Positions 21,817 to 34,527 of a DNA stretch of 64,000 nt are shown piece by piece. Each line of letters opens with the position of its first letter. Within the stretch, counting starts at the first letter, position 1. Both the position numbers and the translations under genes were made by a program. The notes beneath the pieces were generated by a model that had not been told where the DNA came from, searched no databases, and saw nothing but the letters and a program-made list of their open reading frames with translations. Source of the DNA: Ancylostoma caninum (Eukaryota > Nematoda > Chromadorea > Rhabditida > Ancylostomatidae); assembly GCA_037903475.1 (NCBI GenBank), contig JBAJFG010000467.1, forward strand, positions 682,001-746,000, read 5' to 3'.

Positions 21817-22923
21817 CGTCTACGGACATATGTACAGTCGCGACCAAAAAGTTATGATCAGCGCCATTTTGAGAGGAGGATTTTTTGCTATAACTCACTT
21901 CTATTATATAATGAGCTTTCCAAATGAAAACTGGGTTTGTGCTGAAGCTCTATGGGTGCTTCCTACCAGCTGCTTATCTGGACAGGAACTAAATTTTAAA
22001 GGCATTATTGAGCCTAATCATCAACTTCCTCGGCTTTCTTTGATTTCGTACATCTTCACCTTCCGAGAAAAGTGAAGAGTTGATACAGATTAGGCACACA
22101 AATGACTATTTTTCCCATCAGGTGTCATTGCTTCACTTTCCTCTGCCGCTCAAATGCGTGGACTATAATAACTCAGTGGATTTAACAAAAAATCCGTCTT
22201 AAAGTATCTAAAGAATATTGGCTGCGTTACAGTTCCTATTTCAATGTCAGAATAGTTGTTAGTAGTGGATATCATAGGAATATCCTCCGTTCGGAACGGT
22301 TGTCTTTTGTTCGAGTTTATTGAAGACTCTTTTTTCTCAGTTTTTCGGACTTTTTGGTAACCCCACTCTTTGATGTGCAGAAAAAAAAAACTACAGAACA
22401 TGACTATTACAGTAAATTATTCACTCAAAATGAGATCTAGAATAACTCCTCTGCGAAAAGAAATGAGGCGATGCAGATGAGGAGCCATCGTGCTGATAAA
22501 AATGATGAATTTGGACTTGGAACGCGAGAGTTCTATTTGAAAGCAGTTTGCTTCAATGCTACGCAGAGCAAAGAAAGAGTACTTCGATCCTCATCACATC
22601 CTGAAATTTTGGCAGAATTGCACAATCCCAAGTTAAGTTATAATGAAAAGTTCCCCCTTCGGCAGTGCCACTGATCATATCTTTTTGATCGCGACTGTAT
22701 ATCGCCCGCACGCATAGCGTCAGACTCACATTTTGCGTTTTTAAAGTTGGGAAAGTACTGCCACACATGGTTCAAAAGGTGCCCTAAGTAACTCCAGCGC
22801 CTTATTGGGCACCTTGGATCAAAACTGACCTGTCGTTCCCGGAAAACGACCAGGTACAGTCACCTACTATACGTTGTCTCACCGGGCCTCAGGCGCGCTG
22901 GTGGTAAGTGTCCGATAATCTGA
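21817..22923. mobile_element. Family H element split by a Tc1/mariner-type element
   Basis: Left end CGTCTACGGACATATG, right end CTGGTGGTAAGTGTCCGATA. Flanking direct repeats TAAAAG at 21811-21816 and 22924-22929. Apart from the internal Tc1-type insert it matches the H copy at 14.15 kb (shared CCGCACGCATAGCGTC and CTGACCTGTCGTT patterns). Confidence 0.7.
21835..22697. mobile_element. Tc1/mariner-type element with TA target duplication, non-autonomous
   Basis: Ends CAGTCGCGACCAAAAAGTTA and the complement CAGTCGCGATCAAAAAGATA, with TA on both sides (21833-21834, 22698-22699). The CAGT...CCAAAAAG pattern and TA target are those of Tc1-like transposons. The imperfect inverted repeats extend to about 68 bases. 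The 863-base inside has small frames but no recognisable DDE transposase. Confidence 0.8.
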
Positions 22924-22929
22924 TAAAAG

Positions 22930-23718
22930 GGAAGGTTATCATGTGAGTGCCTTAAAATATTTGAATGTTCACTTAACAATGGCCACGACTGACAAGCGTA
23001 CGTATACGAACGACGTGAGGGCGGAATGCTACTAAAACATTGTCAAGAAATACGATTAAACGTGAATTCAGACAAAATGTGCACGAAGCAAAATGAAGTA
23101 ATTGAGCTCCATTTATTCCTTTGAACGATGAAAACCTAAAAACCTAGCTTCTCGAAAGAAAAAGTTCCACGGACAGCAGATTATTTCCTCCTCCTTCAGT
23201 TCCAGATATTAGTTTTACTCGGAGAAAAACTCCGCAAAACTCATTTGTCCAAGCTTCAACTCTCGCCCTGGAAATCCCTTTGTGCTGGCATGATCGATGA
23301 TGGAGAATGCGGTTACGGCAGAGTTACGTCGGCTGCTCCGTTGCATGAAAAACCCGGTGTTCGCAAAAATCCAAACCGAGACGCAGGCTCAAAGTGTATT
23401 CACCAGGCATTTACTTTCTGGATTGGGTTTCGGAGACGGATCTGATTACTTTTGTTGGACAGGGATTGCAGGACTGCCATCAAGGAGTGGATGACTAGGA
23501 AGGAATGCGCTAGAACAACGCAGCCAATCACAGCTTCCGGCAGAAGGCGCGAATCCCTGCTGGGACGTCGTCTGCCAAGTGTTCGCTCGTCGTTGCCAGG
23601 CGGTTATCGACGGGACATTTTCGCGCATCCTGTTTTTTTTCCATAGCAACTACGCAGATATTAACGCTATGTCGGACGCAGAACGACCTCCTTGCTCCTC
23701 ACCCCATGAGTAAAAGCA
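22930..23718. other. Spacer, partly GC-rich, unassigned
   Basis: Open frames on both strands at 23297-23494 and 23446-23649 overlap each other; no domain recognised. Composition is GC-richer than the surroundings from about 23280. Confidence 0.35.
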
Positions 23719-23901
23719 CTACGCTAGATCCATAAATCTCTTAGGAGCTCGCAAAACTGCAGCAGGAGCAGCAAGAGCAGCCTGCTGGATACTGCACTTG
23801 CTGCGTGTAATCCGGACGAGCAGCTCCCAAATGTCGCTGCTCGCATCCAACTCGACCTCTCGCGCTCGAGATACATCATCATGTTCATCGAAAATAGGAG
23901 A
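23719..23901 (-). CDS. Candidate terminal exon, unknown protein
   Basis: On the minus strand an acceptor CGATTGCAG at 23902 is followed by 60 codons in phase 0, starting SPIFDEHDDVSRAREVEL and ending FMDLA before TAG. The codons are rich in purine first positions. The opposite strand also has a plausible frame over the same bases, and no homologue was recognised, so strand and reality are uncertain. No upstream exon was identified. Confidence 0.22.
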   Translation of the reverse strand, partial: SPIFDEHDDVSRAREVELDASSDIWELLVRITRSKCSIQQAALAAPAAVLRAPKRFMDLA

Positions 23902-24129
23902 CTGCAATCGATCCGTGGCGCGTTGTGGGAATCCGAGAAGGGCAGGAAGGGCCGTGAGAAGCGAGGAAGAGGCAGTCGGGCGGCGGACCGCGGACGACTG
24001 AACGCGTTGATTGGCGGAGGAGGATCGATGTCCGTGTTCACGCTTCGAACAGAAAATTCAGGGCAATTTCGCCGCACACTGGGAATTCATCCGTCGTCCA
24101 CAATGGTAAATCGATAGCAGCCCGAAGGC

Positions 24130-27100
24130 ACAGTCCCGTCGACGTCGTCGTCGGTGACGGCGGGTGATGCCTTCTCTGGACGATCTGGGCGTGAATCCTG
24201 TGCTATGAAAGTTGGAGAAACTGTTTAGGCGGAAATAAACACAATTGAAGGGGTGCGGAACGACGGAGGACTGAGTTCAGCCGAGGCAGCAAATTTCAGC
24301 CGAACTAGTGGAATTTAACGCATTTTCCCCTGCAAATTGCTGCATTCTACACGCAAACGAACCATGCGACAATCCCAGGAGCACTCATGAATCCACGCCT
24401 TGAAATCAGGAACAGATGTGACTGTTATTTTACAGCACGATTCAATATGTTCCCACCTCCTAATCAAGAGCGGACGAGTTTCCCGAGCAAAGATAGGTGC
24501 ACATTATAGCCCTACACTTCTATTTCTTTCCCTTGCTGTGGCTCAACCCCCTCAGGGCTTGCTTGTAGGTTAGCGCCTTCTAGAATATTCAAGTAGTCAT
24601 TCGAATATTCGAGTATATAGAGTAACTAGTCTGGAGACCAGTGCTCTGCAGCGAAGTCCGCGAATAAGAGAATTAAGGTGAAAACTCTATGGCTATAATG
24701 GAAATTAACCACTACTTATCTTAATGTATATCCTCGAATATTCGAAAGGTTATTCGAATATTATTCGATTCGGTCACCATTCCTGCATCATACCATTAGC
24801 ATTTGAGCATTTTCGATTTTTTCTATAGTTTTTTTAGAGGTGTGAGGGATGATGATCTTTACCATATACTATCTCCAAGATGAGTTCAAAATCGTGCTTC
24901 ATGCTCCACTAACGATTTTTTTTGAAGTTTTCTCTTTCATTTTTATAGTTTTCAGTTCATTTTCAGTTCAAATTTTCAGTATAGTCTTTTTTCATATCCC
25001 ACATACTTTTCAATTTTCAAATTTTCAGTAAAGATTTCTTCAGGATAAGTGCAAAAACGATGTATGCATCGTGCTATGACTAATCGGGAATTTATGCATT
25101 ATTGAGATTACCCAAGGTGAACGGAATAACTTGCCCAGGTTCACCCTCTACCTGGCACCCACCAACATGTTTACCCATATGTGGGATTGTGTAAACCCAG
25201 CTGCTACCCATTAGTAATCATGTTCATCATATGGGTATGGGATTACTCATCTTTCCAGTAATGCATCCAGGCCCCGGTCGCATCAACTGCATCTACATAG
25301 GTCTGTCTATACAATTGCAGAGACACTTTCAATTTCTTTCAATCTCTCATAGCTTTCCCAAACGCCTAACGAGCACCGTAGCTGAGCACAGAGGTCCCGT
25401 GTCTCTCCCCCTGCTTCCTCCTATGCCCACTTCAATGCGAATAACCTGCATATTCTCCAGTCGCCATGGAAAATGCCAGCTGATTTGCAGTTCTCATTAA
25501 AGGCACACCATGAAAAGGGCATAACGCCGGCGGTAAAAAGCGCTTGTTAATTGGAGACGTGGAAAAAACGCGGTGAACGTTGGTCATCACTCAATTTTAA
25601 TGCACCTCTGTGTCCTGGCTGCAGCGAGTAAACGGGCACAACACCGAGGCGGAAGTCAATCGCCGCGCGACCACTTTGCCGTGAGCGCGGCTGACTCGTT
25701 AGAGGATTTGTGCCAGCGCATAAGAGCATCGTGTTCATCATAAATGGAATGACTGAGGAGAGGACAGACGAGATACCGGCGACCAGCGAGATGCGGAACT
25801 TCGTGGATGTGGATGGATTGAAGCAGAGCTCCGCGAAGACGCCAGAAGAAAACACTCAGAAGAGTCACCGTCGATACAATGGAGGCCTGAGAGTTGCGAC
25901 AATGAAAACCTATTAGGAAAATGCCAGCGCAGGGAAAGAAATGCAATGGTAATAGCTGCTTGCTGGGAATCTTGCGAAATCCATGGCCGCTTACTAAGCA
26001 GGTCATAGCGGAATTCATGAATTCTAAAGTTATATTAGGTTTTTAAGTACGATTTTCTGCTCAGTCTTCCTGCTCAGTTAATGTCATTACACCTTTAGGA
26101 GAAGTCGTGTACTTCACGAGAGCCCTGACCGGACGAGTTTTCCGAACAAAGGATATGGAGCGTTGTACCTGGAAAGAGAGGCGCAAGCGAGCTCTGCGAC
26201 TGGACCGGTTGCTTGAGTTAACCAATCACATAGTTTAGTCGCACCGCCTTTTCCAGATACAACGCCTCATCTCCCGAGCAAGAGTTGCTGTATCCAACAG
26301 CTTCCAGTACTCATTTCCCTTGCTTGCTGTGATGGGACGCGTGGATGAAATCCACGCATTTCTCGCTTGAGAAACTCGTCCACCGTGGATGGGCAGCTGG
26401 GTTACAACTTCTCGAGAACGCTTCCGCCACTAATTTACAAATCCTGCCAATTCCAGCTCAGTATAAAACATAACCTGCAGTGCAAGGTATGTGGAAAAAA
26501 TCATCTTTAAAGAGATCCGCGAACGTTACCGGGAATTCTCTGAGTTACCCGGCTCTACTGAAATGGAAAGTTATCTGGGTAAAGATGAGTATGCTCTGTT
26601 TGAGAAATTCGTCGCAGTCATTTATGGTAGGTTATGGTAGAGAACGAGTTACATCACATCTTACGCCTCATGCATAACTGAGATTACCCAGGGTAAACGT
26701 GTTAGCGCCACAAAAATTCACCAGTCGTTAACATGGGTGTCAGCACGTTTATCCTGGGTAACCTCAATGATGCATGCGGGCCCTTGCTTGATGAACTTGT
26801 CGAATCCAGAACAACTAAGACTGAGAACCTTTCCGATGACGTTCTGGACTAGGATTTATGAACGCATAACCGAGCTAAACCAGGCTAGCAGACCAACTTT
26901 CATTTCCTGCGTCTCCAAGAGTTGTGTAGTGTTTAGGATAGCCAATTTCACTAATCATCGCTGGTTTGCTTGGTTATTGTTTCATGAATCCCAACCCTGA
27001 ATCTCACCATTGGCTTTTCATGCGCGCTAGTTTGATTGGTGACTACAACCTTTCGCAAAAGTCCTTTTTCACCTAGGATACCGCTGTTTGTAGATGTTTA

Positions 27101-28589
27101 CTACAATTATATTTATGATAAGAACTACAGATCCTCCACTATTTTCCTTGTCGAAAAAAGGAAAGCTGACCTGAGGAATTTATAAATACAATGGAGACCT
27201 AGAAGACGACAGAATAATTACTTCTGTTATTCATCAACGTCTTTGCGCTGAAGTGCAAAAAGTAGGATTTCCAGAGGTCTTCTCGGCAGTCGCATGCGAA
27301 TTAGCGAGCTTATGCGTGCTGAAGTGGAAAAGATGTGACAGTCGAAAAAAAATCCAGGAGAAACGTTGCGATGAAATGGGACAGGAAAGGTAATAGACAT
27401 TCATATGATAAAATGATCATCTCCTGAATCCAGCCTTGCAGGTAGAAATAGAAGTAATTGGTTCTAGGGAAAAATATTTAGCTGAGAGGATAGTTGAAGG
27501 TAATCGTGAAGAACATTCCTTTGTAGTAATGAAGCTATGGGACCAGTTCTCCTAGGAAATGACCTGAAAAAGCAGGCGAGCCGGGCAAAAATCTGAAAAA
27601 AAATCTTCGCAATCACCACTTACAGCAGCGGAACAATTTGTTCCAAGCGAAGAAAAAAGTATGGAATCCAAGAATTTCTCACCCCGGCTCTGCTTTTACA
27701 ACAAAAGACATAGGAATCTTTGAGAGCATTAGAGATCCACCTTTAGCATGATCAATAGAGAGCTTAAAAGTGCCGCACTCCTCCCAGCCTTTGTAATCCT
27801 AGGATTCCACAGCAATTTGCTTCCTATAGCCTCAGCACAGTGGCTTTTTTCGGCGCGTTTCGGATGCAAACAGCGTTAGCTATCCTCGCAACACAAAAAT
27901 TCAGGAATTTATTGTTTCGTGCGAATAACTCAAGATACGTTTTTCCAAAAATTGACGTTCACGTTAATTCAGTTGGTTTTCCACAAAAAAATTAATTTTT
28001 GTTCATGTGTGTGTCAGAAGAGTTCGCATTCGTTCCAAGAGATTTTTCACCGGCTCTATTCGTAGGGGAACAATATGGATGTTTGGAAATGAATAAATAA
28101 GTAGAAAATAAATATATACGAGGAGGCGAGAACGTGACAGCGCTATGGGCAGATTCACTAGCGCTCCTGGCAACTCGAAAATCCAGACTGCACGCGTTTC
28201 CCATGCAAAATAGGTGGATTTCATCCAAAAAATTTCGCTGCAAGCGAAGAAAGTGATCATTGAGAGCGGTGACATGCACCAAGTGTCACTTGGAAAGTTG
28301 TACAGTCTGGATTTGGCTACAGTTGGCTCGAAATATCCTAGGTGGGATCGCGCACGTGTACACTCAGGACCGAATAAAAACGGAACAACTCAATTATCTT
28401 AACCATTAATTTGGGACCTGTTTAAGGAATTGGAATGTTCAAAAAGAGATAGTCCTCATCTATTCTTACCATCCCTCGAGAATTGTATTGGTTCCTCTTT
28501 TTTGTACGTTCGAACTTTCGACTTATTCCAAATCGAATTTCCGGAATTAAATATATCTAATACATTGTTTAACACGTAACGGACAATAC
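24130..28589. other. Spacer with dispersed repeats, no gene recognised
   Basis: Contains AT-rich ATTCGAATAT clusters (24590-24770), family F copies at about 25085-25270 and 26665-26785, and a block at 25498-25920 beginning TTAAAGGCAC, the start seen in TTAA foldbacks. It also holds dispersed pieces with GGACGAGTTTTCCGA (24.47, 26.13 kb) and one with CATCGCTGGTTTGCTTGGTT (26960-27000, again near 32.13 kb). Confidence 0.45.
26665..26785. mobile_element. Family F palindromic MITE, best copy
   Basis: GCCTCATGCATAACTGAGAT then TACCCAGGGTAAACGTG faces CACGTTTATCCTGGGTAACC then TCAATGATGCATGCGGGC. The arms enclose TTAACATGGGTGTCAG. About 120 bases. Confidence 0.75.
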
Positions 28590-29440
28590 GACCCACCGGT
28601 GGTACGGGAAGTTACGTAGAGGACAATACGACCCACCGGTGGGTCGTATCCGTTCTATCCCTTTTTCTTAGGTGGAGCTCCCCCAAATTCTGTCCTTAGG
28701 GGTTATTCTATCCGCTGAACACGGAAATGGCATCCATTTTGTACCGTAACTGCGTTACTGTAGGATTACTGTTGTCATACTGTAGATGCCGTTGATGTAT
28801 TTTCTCACAGCATCTACAGCAAATTTGAACTTTGGGATTACATGACGTGCTGAACATAAACACGTCCTCAGTCGTGCACCGTAGAGCAGTACTCTAAGGT
28901 TACTGTAGCGTTATCGTATGGTTACTGTAGGCATACTGTAGATGCATTTTATTCACCAAATTCAGTGAAACTTTGTCAACTGGGGTTATTTGACATGCTG
29001 AGTACGAAATTGACATTCATTTTGTAGCGTAGCGCAGTACTGTAGGGTTACTGTAGGCATACTGTGGATGCATTTTGTTCACCAAATTCAGTGAAACTTT
29101 GGCAATTGGGATTATTTGACATGCTGAACACGAATTTGAGATTCATATTCAAGATAGATGTCATATTCGAGATCAGAGTGCAAAATAACCCCAATTTCGG
29201 GCAAATTCTGATGCAAAACCTTCCCCACAGTTCCTACAGTATGATTACAGTAACCCCGCAGTGATGCAGTACGGTAGACAATGGATATCATGTTCTTAAT
29301 CTGTATCTAAAATAACCCATCTGTGCAAATTTTGGTTGAATTCTGATAGAAAAAGGTCCTTCTGCAGTTTCTACAGTATACATACAGTAACACTACAGAA
29401 GTGCTTTACCAAGTAAAATAGATGACATAATTGTGATCAG
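28590..29440. repeat. Block of degenerate TACTGTAG repeats behind a GC-rich palindrome
   Basis: Begins with two direct copies of GGACAATACGACCCACCGGT (about 28580 and 28621), the second forming a perfect 24-base palindrome centred on ACCGGT (28626-28649). There follow about three units of roughly 130 bases with GGTTACTGTAGGCATACTGT and CACCAAATTCAGTGAAACTT. From about 29155 the units continue in inverted orientation (CTACAGTATGATTACAGTAA). Confidence 0.75.
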
Positions 29441-29869
29441 CATGTCAAATATGCCCTAATTCTCGCAACTCCGGTGAGAAACAAGCGCCAACTCGCTCTG
29501 GTCCAAAATGGCCCTGAGCGGAAAATCTGCGTTGTCGCGAATGTGTTAAGGCCAGGTCAAAGAGATTTCCCGGGCACAGCAACGACTGTTCTGTTTGTGG
29601 AAGCTGCTGCGGTTCGATAATGACGGTTAACGGTTCCTGCTCTTGGAACAAGTCTCTGTAGCTTCATTCTCTCTTTACCTTCTCTATGAAGGCTCACAAG
29701 GCGCATAATCATAATGTATAAATAAATAAATCTGGCCCTAAGTATAATGTATATTTTTGCTCGTCCCTGGAAGAATGAAAATGTGGAAAACAGAGGCTGA
29801 GAGGCGGAGAAACCGCAAAAAGTGCTGGACTGTGATGAAAAAAGCAGTGCGAGAACGACATCAACGAAG
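29441..29869. other. Spacer, nothing recognised
   Basis: No repeat end or coding signal could be supported. A minus-strand frame of 119 codons overlaps low-complexity pyrimidine-rich sequence. Confidence 0.4.
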
Positions 29870-30345
29870 GAGTGGTGGGGAGGAGGGGGGGGCCCCCCCC
29901 GCAGAATCGGAGCCAAGCGTATGGAGCGGGCGCTGTGACTGGTTTTATTCTACTCGTGGACATTTCAGAGGTGCGGGTGGACACAGCTGGCAGGCCGTGA
30001 GAGCGGGCGACGACAGACAGGGGGGACAAGCCGCCGACGGACCCGGGGTCGTGCAGGCCGCGCGTGTGGAGGGGGAGGCGAGATTTAATGAGGCAGGAGG
30101 TGCTGATGAGCAGCAGCGCGAAGAGCGCGTTTTACCTGCCGGAGGGGCAGTATCGAGATGGCGACTGCCGGGCAAAGGCATCGATTAGCTGGCAGAGGAG
30201 CTCGGCTGGCCGACGGCTGCCTCAGCCTCAGCCCTCGCCCCCCGCTGCCTCCTCTGCCCCCTCTCGCGGCGCCCCGCGCGCTCACGCATCTGTCCGTCCG
30301 CAATGTCCTCGGGGCATGAGTTATCCCCCCGCATGTGTTAAGGTT
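29870..30345. other. GC-rich island, possible promoter or unrecognised coding exon
   Basis: A sharp rise in GC against an AT-rich background. It begins with a hairpin of G and C runs (GGAGGGGGGGGCCCCCCCCG) like the left end of the hAT-type element at 41.5 kb. A plus-strand frame (29757-30188, 143 codons to TAG) is rich in G-starting codons but low complexity (Gly, Ala, Glu, Arg). Open frames exist on the other strand too. No domain recognised. Confidence 0.35.
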
Positions 30346-33300
30346 AACGCGCTGTGCTGGTGTTTTTGTACACATGGGAGCAAGCGAACACCAGAAATTC
30401 CGGTCGCCAAGGATTTCGATATCTTTAACAGCGCTAATGAGCTAAAGAATGGAGCAAAAGGAAACACTGCTAGCTTATTTTTTCCATATGCCCGTAGACG
30501 CACTACAGTTTTCCACAATATCCTGATCTTCATAAACATACAATAATGTACAATAATGTACAATAATGTGATAGGTAGCCAAAAAAAAATAGAAAAAAGA
30601 AATGAATGTGTGATAGGTTTGGATAACTTGTAATCATATCGATTTGAAAGAATCAATAAATAATCAGAAAGATTGGCATGGTGGGTGGTCGCATGTTTTT
30701 TCAGACCAGAACAAGACTTCCTGGTTCCTCAACGCGGCCAAATTTAGCCTTCCAGGTTTAATCTGCGGATGAAATATAATCTTGTGCAATATATCACCCG
30801 TAACGGAACCCGTTCAAATCTAAAAGGCGTTGAGGGTGTTACCTACATGTAGGAGGACCTAATAATCTGGGCTACGACTCTTACTATAGGGAAACCAGTC
30901 TAGCAAGCAGACTTTCACGTCCTGTGTTTCCTAACTAGATCATCGCGCAAAACGTGCCTTAATTTACTCTAGCACCTTACTTGTCATCTGAGGTCGAGAG
31001 TGACCTGTCCTTGCTGAGCAAAGGCCGGTTGTAGCGACTTTCTACTCACTGTCATACCGGCCCCAACGTACGCGGGTGGTAAGTGTCCGAGAATAATAAT
31101 AGGTGGAGAGCTGTAATGTATCAACTGAATGAGATCAAAAGCCGATCCCGGAAATGAGGTTCTAAAAAAATCAAGAAGCTCTACAGCACTTTTTCCTTTC
31201 CCCAGGGATTTTCGGTATATCTCTCCCTTTTGTGAACATTTCACATATAGATCTAATCAAAATTTGTCCGCCTTTTGGTGAGTTGGTGTTGGTCATCTAA
31301 GCCCTGGTGAGCTCAGCATCGTCAATACGTTCTGGTTCTGGAACAGGGATCCTGCTAAGGAACAATTCCTTCTTCCCCAAGAGAAGGACAAGCTGATTAT
31401 CCGTCGTGGGTATCACAGCATATACCGGAATATCCACACTTCGTGTTGAATTTTCTTTGTTTGGTGCACCTTCGAATGTATGTAAATAAACAAACAAGCA
31501 AACAAATGAATAAATAAGATAGGGGAGCCGAGCATTGAATGCATCTAATACATTATAATACGTGAGCACGTTAGAGGATTGCTACGAATATCTTATGATG
31601 TGCAGAAGTAAGCTCACAAACAAACAAACAGTACAATTCGAGATAATAAAGTGGTTGGAAGGAACGATATTAGGAGCAGACGATCTCGGTGCTCCTAAGT
31701 CTTTTACTGAATTTCTTGAGCTTCAACTATACCACAGCAGAACCATAATGACACAAGCATGACAAATTAGAGACGCTGATTGGGACTCATTGGTAAGGTT
31801 TATTGGTAAGCTTTCAATTAGTTGATTTTTCGCTACAAATGTGGTAGATGTGTAGACATTATTGTCCACGCTTTCTAAGAGAACGCATGTTTTCCCGACC
31901 AGAGCAAGAATTCTGGCTTCCTCAACACGGCGATATCTAGCCTTTTTCACCGTCAAAACCTGTACAAGTCTAAAAAACTGGGATGATATTATTTATGCAC
32001 ATGCATGAAGACAATGTGAGGTAGGAACAGCGGTAGCATAATCGAGTGGAACCAGGTTAGCAAGCCAACTTTCACATGCCGCGTCTCCTAACTATATGTA
32101 TTCTATAGAATAATCAATCAAAATAACCATCGCTGGTTTGCCTGGTTAGTGTTTCATAAATCACAGTTCTAAATTACTTATATCTATTTAATATCAAAAG
32201 CCTTAATGGCCAAACTTGGCCATTTTGGGCGAGCCGAAATCCAGTTCCAAAAGATCGTGAAAATCTAGGATTTACGAATGCACATAAGCGGCCAAAACCA
32301 GTGGTGGGATTCCTGAACGCTCCCGAGAAGGTGTTGTCCCACTCGCGGACCGAGGGGCGACTAGTTTTTTCGAGAAAAAAAAACAGCGCATCCAATTCTA
32401 ACCCTTTGTCACAGCAAGGGAAACAAACGGTAAAGTAGGGCTATTTCTACCTGGAAAGCTCGTGAATTCTGGAATATCGAGATTCCACAATCTTCCTGGA
32501 AATGTTCACTAATTCCGCCACAGAAAAACAAACCATCATTGGTGTATTGCCATCTCAACATTGCCTACATATTTCATCAGCAGCTAATCACGCTAACCGT
32601 CGTTGGTTGGCTAGGTTAGTGTCTCGCGAATCAGAGACCTGGTTGCGCCCCTCCACGAAAACGGACCCCAGTAGTCGAATTCATGAACATTCTCGGGGAG
32701 ATTGTGAGCTTCTCGCTACCTCAGAATTGGCGAGCTCTCCAGGAAGAAATTGCAGTGCTTGACATCCATTCTCCTTGCTGTGAGAAAACTCTACATAAAA
32801 GCACTGATTTTTGCTTGAAAATTGGTCCACCCTGAGTTCGCTGATAGGTCAATCCCTTCCCAAGAATGTTCATGAATCGCAACACAGAAGCGGTGTCTCC
32901 CGAGTCGGGGTGACTGCGAAGAAAGCTGTGCAGCAGGAGGAAAAGCCGCGGAGCGAACGCAGTCACCGCGTCCGAGGCGTCTGCAAAGAGTGCTCAGGAT
33001 GATTTATCGCGCTATGGTCGATTCTCTGCCGAGGCCGCTCCTCACACATGAGTGAGCCCTTTTGTCGCTGGCGTTTTTACATGGCGCCGGGCCAACTTCT
33101 CGACTACGTGATGTCTCACATCCAGGGTTTAACCTTTGGCGTGAACTTTGTTGAGAGGGGATCGTGTTAATTAATTCTGGTGATTTTAAACCGATGTTTT
33201 CGGCCAAATTCCGGGGAACATCGTGCAGATAGCGCTTTTTGAAAAGGCCTAGGGGGAGGGATATATTTGTTCATTTATTTTCCCATTATCTGAATGCACT

Positions 33301-34527
33301 GGAGATGCACTGCAGAGAAAATAAAGTTAACGAATTGACTGTTCAAAGTGCTGGCCCGAACAATTTTGGGGATTTACGAAAAAAGTCTGAACAAAGTGTT
33401 CAAAGCGAACTACCACATTATTTTGGTTGTACGAGATACGTTCCTCAACCACGGCCAGGGCTTGCCGCGCACCGTAAGTCCTCTCGTTCTTTGCGTCTCC
33501 GATTACTAACGGGTCCCTGTACTGTACCCATCACCCCCCTGTCTATGCACTAGCCCCTCGCGGTAGTCGCAGCGCAGGTGGAGAACGTATCTCATGTAAT
33601 CCATTATTTTACGCAAAACTTGAACAAAAATATGGATAAAGTCACGTGTTCCAGACTTAAACTTCAGTTCGGTGGTTGGTGTACCGCCCTCTCCCCTCTC
33701 CCCCCCCACCCGAGAACCGGTGCTAATAACATCGTACAAGCCTACTTTTATTGTGTATCATTGTTATTATCTTTAAAATGTTTATTACTAATTATTTAGA
33801 TGGACATTAGTCATATAAATCACAACTTTTAAGTAATTTTATTATTCCATCTGAGTCCAGGGAATGGCGCAGTTGCCACTTTTTTCCCAGCTCCTGCTCA
33901 ATCCCAGCGTCCGACACTGGTAATTACCTCTTATTTTCCAGTCATAATAGTCTCACTTTCTCCCAGAATTTAAATATTATAGAATTTGTGGTCTTGGAAT
34001 CACTGTGAATTCCCAGAACTTACCTACTGCCTAGCTGTAGATGTAGGTCCTGTGTAGAGGCGTTCAAAACAATACTATAATAATAAGCAACAGCTAAAAA
34101 TGGTGGAATGTGAGGAAAATTCGGGAGACATCATTAAAATGGACCTGCTTGAACACGCTACACCACGTGTTTGGACCTGTCCGGACAGGAAACGGGAGCA
34201 TGACCTGATCGCCGAGCAACGCCGATATCATTGAGGATGTGTGGATGCGCAGACAATCAGAATGCCACAGCGCAAGCATTGCGACGTGTGCGACGCGCGT
34301 CGAGCTCTGTACTCTGATACGAAGAGTCGTGACAGTTTTAAACAGATGAGAAAAGGTAATTGCACCGCACATTTGTCTCAAATGGTAGGCACCGAAACAA
34401 TTGAATGTGCGAAAAGATAAACCCTCAGGGCGGGTTTTTGAGCTTGTTATACGGACTCCAATTAGTTTTTAAATTCTGTAAATATACTCAGATCTGCTTT
34501 GAGAAAAGACTTCAGCCTATCTCTGCC
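30346..34527. other. Spacer with repeat fragments, no gene recognised
   Basis: 30539-30570 has three tandem copies of ACAATAATGT. About 30955-31093 is the right part of a family H element (ends GGGTGGTAAGTGTCCG). 32040-32170 and 32560-32640 share TTTGCCTGGTTAGTGTTTCA-like sequence with 26.96 kb. 33690-33919 looks like a diverged hAT-type element: a C-rich left end with GAGAACCGG, the inner word CCATCTGAGTCC, and right end AGCGTCCGACACTG. Confidence 0.45.
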
